Source: Hemerocallis citrina (lineage: Eukaryota > Streptophyta > Magnoliopsida > Asparagales > Asphodelaceae). Taken from it: 64,000 bases of DNA. The position numbers were made by a program, and so were the translations under genes. The stretch is taken from assembly GCA_017893485.1 (NCBI GenBank), contig CM030366.1:180259981-180323980 (forward strand), in the 5' to 3' direction. Each line of letters begins with the position of its first letter. The stretch's first letter is position 1. Below, in pieces: positions 45,130 to 57,729 of this stretch. Below the pieces are notes generated by a model, which worked only from the letters and a program-made list of their open reading frames with translations, was not told where the DNA came from and made no database searches.

Positions 45130-46740
45130 AAAAAACGTAGTCAATTATTTGATTTCCTACGTTCGATACTTCATAACATGGAAAATCACAACTATTAGGC
45201 AAAAGGTTGGTCTTTACAAAATTATTATTGATACTTTATATATGCTTTAAATAAATAATAATAGTTATAATAACTCACAGGATTGCTCAGCTGTCAAGTA
45301 AATAGAAAACACAGAGAAATTAAATATGAATTTTCTGAGTCACAATTTCCACAAAGTACCTTTGCATCACTGCCTAACAATTTGTTTGACGAAAGTGAAA
45401 ACATCAATTTTCTTTCTTACTTCATCAATGATGTTCTCGAGTACACCATCTTGCTGCAAAAAAAAAAAAAAAAAAACATTGTGTGAGCCACCTTAATTTT
45501 GCAGACAAATTAGAAAGCAATCTAAGAAAATCATCTATGCCTATCAAAGTGAGCCATTTAAAGCAACTGATAGAGGAGGAAAAACCGAAAAAAATAATCT
45601 TTTGAAACAGAGAGTCGGCATTATTACTTATATGGGCAAACTTCACGAAGAGCTTTGAAGATTACTGTTTGAATACTTGGATTAAGTTCTTTTGATCAGT
45701 TTTTGTATCCCCTTCCTGCACTGAAAAAGGATGTCTACGAACTCACTTGCAAGATTAAAAAGGAAAAAACAAAGAATACTTTTTTTTTTTGGTAAATGCA
45801 TACTCATAACCATGATCAGCTTTAAGATCTTATGGCCGAGAAGACATTGACGATGAGACAGAGGATGTCGATGGCGGCCATCAGATAGTTGAATCACTAG
45901 CAAATGATCCAAACCTGATCGCTTTTAGATATGGAGAAATAACAATGAAATCTTAACTGCAGTAATGGTAACAAAGTGGAACTAAATACACAATTAAACT
46001 TCTGCCATTAAATACTACAATGTTTTAAGAAACCACTAATATGTGCAAAACAAAAAAAACATTATTTCTTCTGGTATTCGATTCCATAACATATTGGATA
46101 AAAAACACAAATGTAGAACAGTATAAAATAGCAATCAATTGATGTCTGTTATGTGTGTTCTCAACTATGTGCACATGAAAAAATCGAAATGCAACATACT
46201 CTTCTAGCTTTGCAATTCAAGGAACAAAATAACAACTACAAACTGCCTGTTTAGGCTAAATTTTTAGAATACTCATTGGGCATTGACAGAGACAACCTTT
46301 AAATGCAGTATCAGCTTATTAATAAAAAAATATCATTCAAGCCATCTTATTTTTACCTCAAGATAGATATCTAAAGCGATGTAAACTGCCATCAAATAGC
46401 AGGAACCCTTCCATCATCGTCTCCTTCTCTCCTTCTCCACCATGCGTCTCCTTAATCCATGTGCAAACATGATCGGCTTCGCTTCAATTTTGGATAGCTA
46501 AAAAACATCACAACTGAGAAATAGGGGGGCTTCTGTGGGCAAAAAGTATCTTTAAAAAGGATCTCAAAAGAAATGTATGTACCAGTAAGTAAGTGATTGC
46601 ATGACTCGTAAAATTCAACTTTTGGTATGTAAATTGGTTCAACATATTTAAAAAGAACAATCCTCATCTACAACCAAACAGTTATTTTAACTACTATTTG
46701 CAAAATAAAGATTTCAGCAGGACAGTAAAATTATAGATAG
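45130..46740 (-). other. Possible exons of an unrecognised gene
   Basis: On the minus strand, a 33-nt exon-like piece (45421-45453, QDGVLENIIDE) has a T-rich tract and CAG before it and GTAAGAAAG after it. Another candidate ends near 46363 with GAG/GTAAAAATAAG, after FLLFDGSLHRF-type or IALDIYLE readings. No family could be assigned and frames are not joined with confidence. An A18 run lies at about 45458-45477. They may belong with the fragment at 40286-41404. Confidence 0.35.
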
Positions 46741-46747
46741 GTACAAC

Positions 46748-47210
46748 ATAGAACCTTCTTCCAAAATGGCCCACTTTTTAAAAAAAATATCAAACTAACC
46801 CACTTTCAAAACTAATTACCAAACTGACCTACTCACTGTGTCAAACGGCGAGTTATTTGAAAATAAGCAAACAACGAGTTTAGTTATAGGGATTTCTAAG
46901 CTAGACTCGTTGTTTCGAACAGCGAGCCTGGTTGAACTAGACTCGATGTTCGAAACATGTTCAGCTTTTTTTCTAAAACCAATTTCGTTTCTTTCACCTC
47001 TCCACTTCATCTCTCTCCACGCTTTTTCCACTCCCACTCCTAACTCCAAAACCCAAAACCCTAGCTCTCAAACTTGACCACTCACCCACAAAATTCCTCC
47101 AAAATATCTTCCACTTCACTTCATCCCTCCCAACCCTCTCTCCTCCCACTCTCAAAACCCGAAACCCATCTTGCAAAACCCCTAAATTTCTGATTTCGAG
47201 AAATGTAAAG
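46748..47210 (+). repeat. Left inverted arm of the MULE
   Basis: About 450 bp; contains CGAACAGCGAG-type short palindromes (TTTCGAACAGCGAGCC, about 46912) that recur in the right arm. Confidence 0.75.
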
Positions 47211-47423
47211 AGGAATCCCCCGAATCAAGTGCACACCCTACCACATCTCTTATATCATCGAGGCCAGTACATCTTAAGCGAGTCTCTATTGTACGGTTTG
47301 TCTTCAATTGTTTGCTTTTGGATTTGGAATAATTTTGAGAATTTGTTTGTTAGATTGTAATATTGATAAATGGTGTTGTTGGATTTGAATTTTCGGAGTA
47401 TAGTCGGAATGGGGTGGTCGGAT

Positions 47424-48086
47424 TGTTGAATTCTAACTACGGAATAACTCAACGACGACGACAAGATGCAAGAACTATAGAATCAAAATAAGAGAACAAA
47501 GAACAACCAAAAGCAACATACAAGAACACACGAGATTTTTCTGAGGTTCACCCAAATAATGGCTACTTCCCGCGCAGAGGCACTCCTGTGATTTCCACTA
47601 GAAGTACGAAGAATAGGTTTACAAATCTATCAAAAATCTCACCCCCAAGGTGTAGGATTTCACTCTATCTCCCTCTCAATGACGGCTGGTCGATCTTTAT
47701 TTTCTTTTCAGTTTTTACCCTAAAATCGTACACATTACAATATATATAGGTTTTCTCAAGTTTAAATCTCAGCCGCTCATTAAACAGCATCGGGACGGTC
47801 GCCGCAACACCAAGTCGGTCGACCGGTTCTCTACTTTGACTGTACAGGGTCCAATAGAGTGTAGGTCGGTCGACTGCGCGGTTGACCGGTCGCCTCTTCA
47901 AGTTACAGGATTGAAACAGTGAGCAAGACGGTCGACTGCGCGGTCCACCGATCTTTGCCTTAGGTGCGGTCGACCGCAACTCTGCCTGTAGCTCCAAACT
48001 AATCTTGACCTGCTTGCACCCACTCCGACTCTCCTCATCTATCTTCTTCAACCCATTATTGTGTATTGGATCCACAAACCCCAACA
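47424..48086 (-). repeat. 3' LTR, family C
   Basis: 663 bp. On the minus strand it starts TGTTGGGGTTTGTGG and ends GAATTCAACA. GTCGAC palindromes lie at about 47819, 47870, 47931 and 47968. Confidence 0.9.
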
Positions 48087-48140
48087 ATCTCCCACTTGGA
48101 GACATATACACGAAGTCTCTTACCTGTTCTTCATTCTTGT

Positions 48141-51032
48141 TGTAATACCCCAAACTTTCTTTTAATAAAAATATTATTTTCACGTGTTGTGCACGTGCAA
48201 TTTTAATATGTATCTTATTTTATTTTTTTGAAATCTCATTTTTGAATGAACAAATATTATATTTTTCTAAAAGCTTATTTCTAAAGCCCAAAACACTATT
48301 TATTTAGTTTAGCCCACTTTAACTAATTTTAGATTTGGTTGTCTTGGCCCACAACCTAAGCCCATTATTATATGAAACCTACAATTTAATTAATCAATTA
48401 AAGGGCTCACACTTGTCATGTAGAGACAAGTAGTGATCAAATTGATTTATTAAAATTGTACATTTTTTTTTATATGGGGACTAGGTGGCACGTGCGAAGT
48501 ACGTAGTGTGCAATGCACACCATTCTTGGTGGCCGGATTGAGTTGGATGAGGGAGAGTGGGTTTGTGCACATGGATAGTTATTTGAGTGTGTGGGTAGTT
48601 ACTATAACTCCTACTCTCATCCTATAACCATCTACTAAATCCTAGCCCTCCATCTCACCCAAAGATTTAGTATAAATACTCCTCTCACTCAATTGTGTTC
48701 TACACTAAAATTCTATTGAAAGAGAAAATATATTTTTAAGAGAGTTGTGAGTGAGTGTTCTTTGGAGGCCGGTCATCACTACTGAAGGAACTCTCGTTTT
48801 GGCAAGGAGTAAGGAGGAAGAGTCATACTATCGCACTAGGAAGCTTTACGGATTTCGTTTATTTCTTCAAAAGGTGGGTGTTTCTCATGACTTCTAGAAT
48901 AGAAATTATGTTAGGATGAGATTGTTTTGTTATCATGCGTGTGAAAATTTGATTGATAAAATGATGGTCATATTGAAATCCTCTATGCTGTACATGAGGT
49001 GGAAAATGTGAATGAATAGTAAAGAACTAAAGACATTAGAGGAACTGGAAATTACCGGTACAGTCGACCGATCATGTGAACAGTCGACTGGTACGATGAG
49101 ATAAATTATGTACAGTTCAAAATTCCATGAAACGATGTATTTAATGTGTGTTGTTATCTTGATTTTTCTATCATGTTAATTCGAAGTTAATATTTATCTC
49201 CGTAGACAAATAATGAGTAAAAAACAAATGTACGATTAGAAATTTTAATTGGGTGAAAGAAAGTACTAGTTATGTGAAATCTACATTTAATCGTGAACTA
49301 TGTTGTGATGCTGGTAAATGGATAAGAATCGCATGTTTATGTTGACATTGAACACACTGTAGTTGAATAAATGTTGTGTGGCTATTGAAGAACAGAAGGA
49401 AGAGATATTCCTTAATTTGAAATTAACTTTGATCAGTCGACCGAATATATGAAGCAGTCAACTGTGCTGAACATTAAAAGTTTCAATTGAACTCTACAGA
49501 ACAGCCGACTGGTTCGGATGACAGTCGACTTTTCCGTAAATTATAATTGAATTTGAACGCTGCGGAACAGCCAACTGGCCACGTGCAGCAGTCGACTCTT
49601 CCGAGCAGTTTATTGAAGAATTTTCCCTGGCTGAACAAGTCGACTGAGTATGCTCTAAGTCGACTGTCCAGATCACTTTTGATATCTCAGAATTCTAAGA
49701 TTTGCCTTATGATAAAGGTAATGAATCTACTATTGTTGAATGATTATTTGTTGTGACAATTTAAAAGCAGTAAATTCTATTTGTCTTCACATGAATGTGT
49801 ACATGAAATGAAGTAAATCATTTTATTGAATCTATGAAAAGTTGTATGATTGTGAAAGTTATAAACATGAAAAGAAAAATCATTGGTGACTATGAAAATG
49901 AACTATTGGGTTTGAAAGGCTCAATTCTGGTGAATGTGAATTGAAATTGAAACTAAGAGTAGCTAAGTCTCCCACCGGCAATTGGAAAGAAATGAATTGA
50001 AATGGAATTTGAAATGAAAGACCAAGGTTGGGTCATGTTGAATGAATGATTGAGTCCGGTATAGTGGAGAGGCTAACTCCAGAGCTTTGATTTTTGTTCA
50101 TGATTCTAATAAAATAAGGACTAGACACATAGTGAAGATGTGATGAAAGTAAGAGAAAAACATTGAGTATGAGGGCCATTGGATTGGCGGCGAGAGAGTA
50201 TCCCAGGATGTCCCATGATGAGTCATGATAGGGCGTGGATACTACTCCAGAGTACCGTCCCGGTGGTGACGCTCGTGGGGTGTTTGACGGCTGCGGGTGG
50301 TGTCATGTCTATGGTAGGAGCTGAATTACCACAGGATGCCTGCATGATGAGTCATGTGTCAGTGCGTTGGAATTCCCTCCAGGGCACCTAGATATGAGTT
50401 CGTATGTTAGAAAACATCTAGGATACTTACCGTAGTTACAGTAGTAGATTAAGTCATGACGAGGAATTGAACCCTACAAGATGAAGTACGATTAAGGGCT
50501 TGCCCTCGGACCTATGTAGTATGGAATGCATAGAATCCGAACAAGTGCGCATTAGTGTCATATAACATAATAATTGCATTAAGGACTAAGTGCACAATCA
50601 CAACACGACATCAACAGGATAGTCCCTTTAGCTTTGTTTGTGAACAAGTTTGTGGTTTGTTAAGAATTGAGAATCGTTATACTGTTTCTGGCATAGAGAA
50701 GATGGCCATGTATAATTTTCGTCGGTTGAATAAACTGACGTACCCACAGTTTTGTATGCAGGATAAATGGCTTGATAAAGGGTAAAGGAGGACTGATGCT
50801 TATAGATAATTCATGATTATATCTTTGTATAATGATGTAATTTGCTTCCGCTGTCATTTACATGTAAATTATTTGTGATATATGCTTCCGCTGTAAAATG
50901 TAAAGTGTAAAGATCTCATGTAACTCTGATGTAAAGTGAGAAGTTTTTATTTCCTTGTAAAATTGTACGAAAGAAGTGTAAAGATCCTGTGGAATCTCGA
51001 ATTCAGTGTATTTTGGAATTCGGGGTGTTACA
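48141..51032 (+). mobile_element. Gypsy solo LTR, 2.9 kb, in copia C
   Basis: Begins TGTAATACCCCAAACTTTC and ends TTCGGGGTGTTACA, with a perfect TSD CTTGT (48136-48140 and 51033-51037). It holds at least seven CAGTCGAC-type motifs between about 49060 and 49670. A different family from the LTRs at 22340 and 30300, as only the extreme ends are alike. No coding frame was recognised. Confidence 0.88.
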
Positions 51033-51060
51033 CTTGTGCCTCTGCGAGTCTCCTCAACAA

Positions 51061-54000
51061 TTAACCTGGAGACAATCTGATAGCGGTATAGCAAAACTGA
51101 TGTTTTCTGCTATCCACCACCTTAGTTAGCATGTCCGCCGAATTCTTAGTGCCAAGAATCTTAGTTAGCTTCAACCATTTCTTCTCAACCGCCATTCTGA
51201 TAAAATGATACCTCATTTGAATGTACCGAATCCTGGAGTGATATGCCGAGTTTTTCGCCAAGAAAACTGCACTTTGACTGTCACACCATAGTTCACCTAT
51301 GGGCCCAACTGTTTCATAAGCTCCGAAATCCACATGTCTTTTGTCACTTATGTAAGTGCCATATACTCTGACTCCGTGGTTGACTGTGCTACAACCTTTT
51401 GTAACTGCGAAGCCCAACTGACAGCTGTTCCTCCAACTGTAAATACATATTCTGTAGCAACCATCACGATCGCCCAAAAAATCCGCATCCACATAACTAT
51501 GTATATGTAAAGAATCTCCCCTAAACAAAGAGAGTGATTCTTCATATAACGGCTGATAACTCTAACTGCTTGTGCGATGTCTGGTCTTGTAGACACCATT
51601 GCAAACATCAAACTTCCAACGACTGAGGCATAAGGAATAACAACCATTTCCTCCATCTCCGCCTCCATTTTAGGACACAAGTCCATTGATAACTTGAAGT
51701 GAGCATCCAAGGGACAAGTGACTGGCCTCACGCCATCCATATTGAATTTCTTCAACACCTTCTTCACATAGTCCGCTTGTGATAACCAAAGCTTCTTACT
51801 TCTCCTATCTCTACTAATCTTCATGCCGAGGATTTGTTTTGCTTCACCCAAGTCCTACGTTGAAAACTCCGAAGCTAGCGCCTTTTTTACTTCCTTGATC
51901 TTCTCCATACATGAACCTGCTAACAACATGTCGTCCACATACAACGCTAGGTAACTATATCATTGTCCTCATATCTATGAACATACACACAATGATCCGT
52001 TTTGCATCTATCGAAACCTTTTCCTCTCATGAAGCATTCAAACATCAAGCACCATTGCCGTGATGCTTGTTTGAGCCCATAAAGACTCTTCTTAAATCGA
52101 CACACCATGTCTTCTTTCCCTTTTGCTTCAAAACCTGTGGGTTGTTTCATATACAGCTCTTCTTCGACATCACCACGGAGAAATGCTGTCTTCACACCCA
52201 ACTGCTTTAAGTGCAAGTATTCAACTGCCACAATACTAAGCAGAACCCTAAATGAAGCCATTTTCACAACCGATGCAAAGATTTCACTATAATTAACACC
52301 TTCTCTTTTAGAGAATCCTTTCACAACAAGCCTCGCCTTATACCTCTTACTGCCATCTGCCTCATCTTTGACTCTGAAAACCCATTTGTTCATAAGAGCG
52401 TGTTTCCCTGCAGATAACTTGGCCAACTCCCAGGTTTGGTTATGTTCCAAGGAGCTCATTTCATCCTTCATGGCTAACTCCCACTGAATTCGAGCCTCAT
52501 CCCTCAAAGCCTCCTCATGAGTCTTTGGCTCTCCTGAATCCAAGTACAGAACATGCTTGTGAACAACACTAGGTGATGAATCAAATATCGTGGTTGGCCT
52601 TCTCTCTCATGTCGATCTCCTTAATGTGGGTCACGGTTCACCGACCGGTTCAGGTTCCCCAAACTGTTCTAGCTGTACCTGTTCGTCTTGGATAACCTGC
52701 TCATTCCCTATAGGCTCACCATGAGCCTCCTGTGCTGCTTGTGGTACATGTACCTGCTGATACACTGTAGGGCCCCCACCACTAGGGCCGCCTTCAGAAT
52801 TTGAATCTGGGTCTGAGTCTGAACCCCAATCTGACTCTAAACTGGTTGTACTGTCTTGACCTGTGTGTTTGTCCTTATATATGACCTCTTTATTGAACAC
52901 TACATTCCTGCTGCGAATGACTTCGTTATCCACAAAATCCCAAAGGCTGTAACCATACTCATCACCACCGTAGCCAATGAACACACACCTCCTAGACATA
53001 GAGTCCAACTTCTTTCTTTCTTTCCTGTCAATTAGTACATATGTCATGCAACCATAAACTTTCAAATGTGAATAATTAACAGTTTTACCTGACATTCTGG
53101 AATGGCCCTATCAAGGGCACTAGACGGGCAATGGTTAATCAGGTACACTGTTGTATCAACTGCAGCAGCCCAAAGATAGACCGAAAAACCCGCATGAAGT
53201 CTCATGCATCTCGCCCTTTCGAGTATCGTGCGATTCATCCTTTCTGCTACACCATTCTCCTGTGGAGTCTTAGGAATTGTTTTGATTCTTCTAATACCTT
53301 CCTTTGTCATATAGTTAACACACTCTTTTCTTGTGTACTCACCTCCGTTGTCTGACTTTATTGCTTTCACTTTGCAACCCGTCTCATTCTCAACCCTGGC
53401 CTTCCAAGTTCTGAATGCCTCAAATACTTCTGATTTCTCGCGAATTGCATAAATCCAAATCTTTCTAGTAGCATCATTGATGAATGTGACGATGTATCTC
53501 TTATCACCATAAGACAATTCTTGAGCTTGACCCTACACATCTGTATGTACCAACTCTAGCTTCCCAAGCTTCTTCTCACGCCCACCCAACAGAAAGCTAA
53601 CTGTCTTCTGTTTGCCCATCACACAATTCTCACAGAAATCCATCTCAACCTTCTTCAGCCCCGACAAAAGATCCCTAGAACAAAGCTGCTTGACACCCCT
53701 TTCACCAAGATGTCCCAACCTGACATGCCATAGAATTGAAGAGGAACTACCTACTGATGCTGTAGCAATGATATCACTTGAATCACCCCCTCTGAGTAAG
53801 TACAACGTGTCACCACGCTTTTCTTTTGTCACCAACCTGGCACCTGTAGTCACCTTCCATTCTCCATGCCCAAAAGTTGTTGTGAACCCTTCTTTATCTA
53901 GTTTGCTAGTTGAGATCAAGTTTTTCTCTAAGCTCGGCATATGTCTTGTGTCATTCAAGACCAATTGCCCACCATTTCGAGCCTTCACTCTCACAGTGCC

Positions 54001-54979
54001 TCTACCTACAACTGGACATATCTGCCCATTGCCAACTGAAACTGCACCAAAATCACCTCTCCTGTAATCCTCAAAAACATCCCTCATGGGGGTACAATGA
54101 TAAGAAGCACCTGAGTCTATACACCAATCATCTTGCATAATATTAAATTCAGCAGATAAACACAATTCATTTAGACGGGGTTCAATACTTACCACATTGG
54201 CTACCTCTGATCCTGCTTGTGCTTCTTATACTCCTCGTATTGGTCTCTTCTGTGTCCTGGCTTCTTGCAGTACCAACACTCACCTGTGCAATGTCCTGTT
54301 CTTGACTTGGACCTGTGAATCCTGCTCTGTGACTTCCCTCTGTTGTTACTTCTACCACAGTTATCAACTGACAGCGCGGCATTGCTAGGATATGACACCA
54401 AAGTCTCTCCATGCCTTTCCTCCTTGCATCCTCATTCATAATGCTGCTTATAACATCCTTTAGGGTTGTCGTATCAGTCATGGTGCTTGTAATAGTCTGC
54501 TCTACTGTGCCATAACTATCGGAAAGACTAGAAAGCAACAATGATTGTGCCCTTTCCTCAAACTTTAAACCTAACGATTCCATCTGATTGTAAACCATAC
54601 AGAAATTGTTGATGTGCTCAGCAACCGAACCCCTTTCCGACAGCTTCAAGTTAACCAACTTCTTTAGGTGTAGGATCTGGTTCGCTGCATTCGGCTTCTC
54701 AAATATGTCTGTCAATACCTCCATTGCCTCCTTCGTGGTCCTAGCCTTCTCAATGTGAAATAGTGCCTTCCTGCTCAGTGACAACTGAATCTACCCAAGC
54801 GCTTTCTGATCCAATCTATTCCAAGCTGCCAACACAACCAGATCGACCTCCACCCCTTATGGCTTCAAATCAAACAACAGATCATCTAGATCCTTCTGTC
54901 GGAGATACGCAATCATTTGGATCTTCCACATTGTGAAATCCGTTCCATCGAACTCGTTGACTCTACTCTTGTCCCCCAT
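51061..54979 (-). pseudogene. Copia C gag-pol, nearly intact
   Basis: Starts MGDKSRVNEFDGTDF at 54979. Gag includes RKALFHIEKARTTKEAMEVL and the zinc knuckle CWYCKKPGHRRDQY, where the last Cys is Tyr. Protease: WCIDSGASYHCTPMRDVF (about 54135-54080). Integrase: WHVRLGHLGERG, CENCVMGK, KSDNGGEYTRKECV and NGVAERMNRTILERARCM. RT: NKWVFRVKDEADGSKRYKAR, LGVKTAFLRGDV and YVDDMLLAG (51930-51941 is the YVDD). RNase H: STRPDIAQAVRVISRYM and LWCDSQSAVFLAKN. Known breaks are two stops in early gag (near 54858 and 54791), a frameshift near 54195, a stop near 53534 and frame changes near 51950 and 51400. Active relatives copy and integrate the element. Confidence 0.9.
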
Positions 54980-55003
54980 CTCAATCAATACTACCAACCT
55001 GTA

Positions 55004-55015
55004 GCTCTGATACCA
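55004..55015 (-). other. Primer binding site (tRNA-Met), family C
   Basis: The reverse complement reads TGGTATCAGAGC, three bases inside the 5' LTR. Confidence 0.9.
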
Positions 55016-55018
55016 CTT

Positions 55019-55689
55019 TGTTGAATTCTAACTGCGGAATAACAAAACAATGACGACAAGATGCAAGAACTACATAATCAAAACAAGAGAACAAAGAACA
55101 ACCAAAAGCAACACACAAGAACACACGAGATTTTTTCGAGGTTCACCCAAACAATGGCCTACTTCCCCGCGCAGAGGCACTCCTACGAATTCCACTAGAA
55201 ATACGAAGAATAGGTTTACAAATCTCTCAAGAATCTCACCCCCAAGGTGTAGGGTTTCACTCTATCTCTCTCTCTCAATGACGGCTGGTAAATCTCTATT
55301 TTCTTTTCAGTTTTTACCCTAAAATCGTACACATTACAATATATATAGGTTTTCTCAACTTTCAATCTCAGCCGCGCACCAAACAGCGTCGGGATGATCG
55401 ACCGCAACACCAAGTCAGTCGACCGGTTCTCTCCTTCGACTGTACTGGGTCCAACAGAGTGTAGGTCGGTCAACTGCACGGTCGACCGGTCGTCTCTTCA
55501 AGTTACATGGTTGAAACAGTGAGCGAGACGATCGACTGCGCGATCAACCGTACATTGTCTTGGGTGCGGTCGACCGCAACTCTACCTGTAGCTCCAAACT
55601 ACTCTTGACCTGCTTGCTCCCACTTCGACTCTCCTTCTCGTCTATCTTCTTCAACCCATTATCGTGTATTGGATCCACAAACCCCAACA
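55019..55689 (-). repeat. 5' LTR, family C
   Basis: 671 bp, with many substitutions relative to 47424-48086, so the insertion is older than the capture element. GTCGAC palindromes at about 55418, 55483 and 55568. Confidence 0.9.
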
Positions 55690-56173
55690 CGAATTGGGTT
55701 TGTGGGATGAATGAGTTGTTCCTTGAATTCTTGCTAATTTGGTTGTTAGATTGTAATGTTGATAAATGCGGTTGTAGGATTAGGGTTGTTGGGTTGAGTT
55801 TGTGGGATCAATGGAATGTTTATTCAATTCTTGATAATTGGGTTGTTGATAATTCTTCATTCTTGATTGAATTGTTGGTAATGTGTTGTTGTTTATCTAT
55901 ATTTAGTTTGTCAAGTTGTGTTGAATGGGATGATTTGTTAGTTAAGTGGTGTTGAATTGTTGATAATGATATGTACTTGTTCAACTTCTTAAACTATATG
56001 TATAGGTTATATTTGTCTTTTGTTGTACATCATTCCTCAAATATATGCATATTTATTGGGGTTGATGTGGAAAAGACTAGGAGTTTGGATTTGTTATGTA
56101 ATTTTATATTTTAAAGTATTGAAATATACTACTGAAAAACAATCACATTTGTATTGTACCAAATGCTATACAT

Positions 56174-57330
56174 ATGGCACGAACGCGAGGTAATCTTCAG
56201 AAAGGATCGACTCATAGACCACAGGTTGTTTGACATGCAATTAACAAATATTAATTAATTTTGAGGAACGCATCGAATGGAGGAGTCGGTACAAGTGACC
56301 GAGGCCAGGGACCACGAACTTGCGGTGGAAGACCTCCGGTTAGTAGTGGTCGCGGTGGTGGAACCAGACGTACAAATGTAAGATTAAGTTATCTTTTTCG
56401 ATGATTTTGAGTTTGCACATTATAATGATTCTTGTCAAATACCAGCAGGTAATGTCCTGATTGGTATTGGGTGAGGTGGGTAATTGAGTGGCGGCTTGAA
56501 TCCAGCATCCCTAGTTCGAGCCAAGACTTTTCCATCAAAAAAAAATATTAATTCTTGTTAAATTGACGCCTATTGTTTCTTGTTGGTGTAGGTATTACCT
56601 AATCCGTCTTCTTCGCCAACTGAGCCGGGCCCGTCTTCATCGTCTTTTGTTCCATACGAAGGTCCCGATCCTCTCGACCCAAGACTCTTGACCTTGCAAG
56701 CGCAACACCGTTCAAAATCCGTGTGGGACAGACAATCAAAAGAGTGCACTTTCCAGGGGCACACCACCTTGCCCATGCACCCGCGTATTCAGGAGTTGTT
56801 ACAGGATTGTGTCTTGTATGTTATTGGTTTGATGAATTCATTTACACTCGATCGTCCTCTTTTCGTGAGATGGCGACCTTCGATCCAAAGTTTTTAGTCT
56901 CAGAATATCTCGGTGTTCAGCCGGATCATAATACAATGATTGGGAATTCCATTTGGCTGAAATGGTTGAAGGAAACTTTCAAAGACAAGTTGAATGATGA
57001 TTTCACCAAGTATGAAGTCGAGTACTGCTATAAGGCATACATAATGTCATTTTTGGGGGTGTCATGTTCCAACTCGACTGGCCACACCGTGCCACTAATA
57101 TACTTGTCTTTGATCGCAGATCTTCGAAAAGTCAGGACGTATAGTTAGGGTAGTACGTCATTGGATACACTGTATAGAAGTTTGTGCAACTGTGCTCTCG
57201 GTGCGGTTCATCTGAATGGGCCGATGGTTTTGCTGCAAGTTTAGAGTTGGAAACGTATACATATTGGTAGGTCTTGCATCAGCAAATAATCATCAAAGTG
57301 GTTGCATGTCTTAGAGGACCCACACATGTT
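56174..57330 (+). pseudogene. Plant mobile domain (MAIN-like) pseudogene
   Basis: A first exon MARTRGNLQKGSTHRPQ (56174-56224) ends at CAG/GTTG. A second Gly/Arg-rich exon ends at about 56379 (ACAAAT/GTAAG), and a third starts after TGTAG at 56592: PNPSSSPTEPGPSSSS, YEGPDPLDPRLLTLQAQHRS. After frameshifts the domain core follows: SEYLGVQPDHNTMIGNSIWL, AYIMSFLGVSCSNSTGHTVP, SLDTLYRSLCNCALGAVHLN. Stops replace Trp in YSxGS and in QVxSWKRIHIGR. The plant mobile domain is known from MAIN/MAIL1 proteins and from MULEs and some gypsy elements. A hAT insertion at 57333 cuts the 3' end. Confidence 0.8.
56441..56550 (+). mobile_element. tRNA-type SINE
   Basis: About 110 bp in an intron of the plant-mobile-domain gene. 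It has a tRNA-like A-box region (TGATTGGTATTGGGTGAGG), a B-box-like TAGTTCGAGCC, and an A-rich tail. A 13-bp TSD ATTCTTGTCAAAT (56428-56440) and ATTCTTGTTAAAT (56551-56563) matches at 12 of 13 positions. Confidence 0.6.
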
Positions 57331-57729
57331 ACCAGGGGTGGTATACCGTACCGTACTGTACCATCATTGATCAACCGTCTATGGTACCGGAATATCTTGT
57401 ACACACATTTCTCTACCATTACCGTGCCAAGATTTCGGTACTACCGAGTTCGGTACTACCGGAATATCAGTACGGTAATGGTAGTACCATAGTATTACTG
57501 GACATCAATTAGCTCAAAAAGTTAACATTCATATAAATGACAAAAGAATGATACAGAAGCTCAACATAAATATATTTACATAAAGAAGTTTCAACATACA
57601 CAAAGTTTATACAATCAACATAGAAAACTCACTGCTACTAGAAATTTAGAATCACTACAAGCATATCAAAATTGACAAAGAAATAATGAAAGGAGTGGGT
57701 GTTAGAGATGATATGAAATAGGGAATTAC

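Larger units (their letters stand above)
47424..55689 (-). mobile_element. Copia family C, full-length
   Basis: LTRs at 47424-48086 (3') and 55019-55689 (5'), a Met-type primer site (reverse complement of 55004-55015), and a TSD CGGAT/CGAAT with one mismatch. Gag, protease, integrase, RT and RNase H follow on the minus strand in long frames with few breaks, so this is the best preserved copia of the window, though not intact. A gypsy solo LTR (48141-51032) lies between RNase H and the 3' LTR. Confidence 0.92.

Noticed and set aside
15592..55015. TGGTATCAGAGC sites as tRNA gene pieces
   Set aside because: Each lies next to an LTR and is a primer binding site; no cloverleaf follows.
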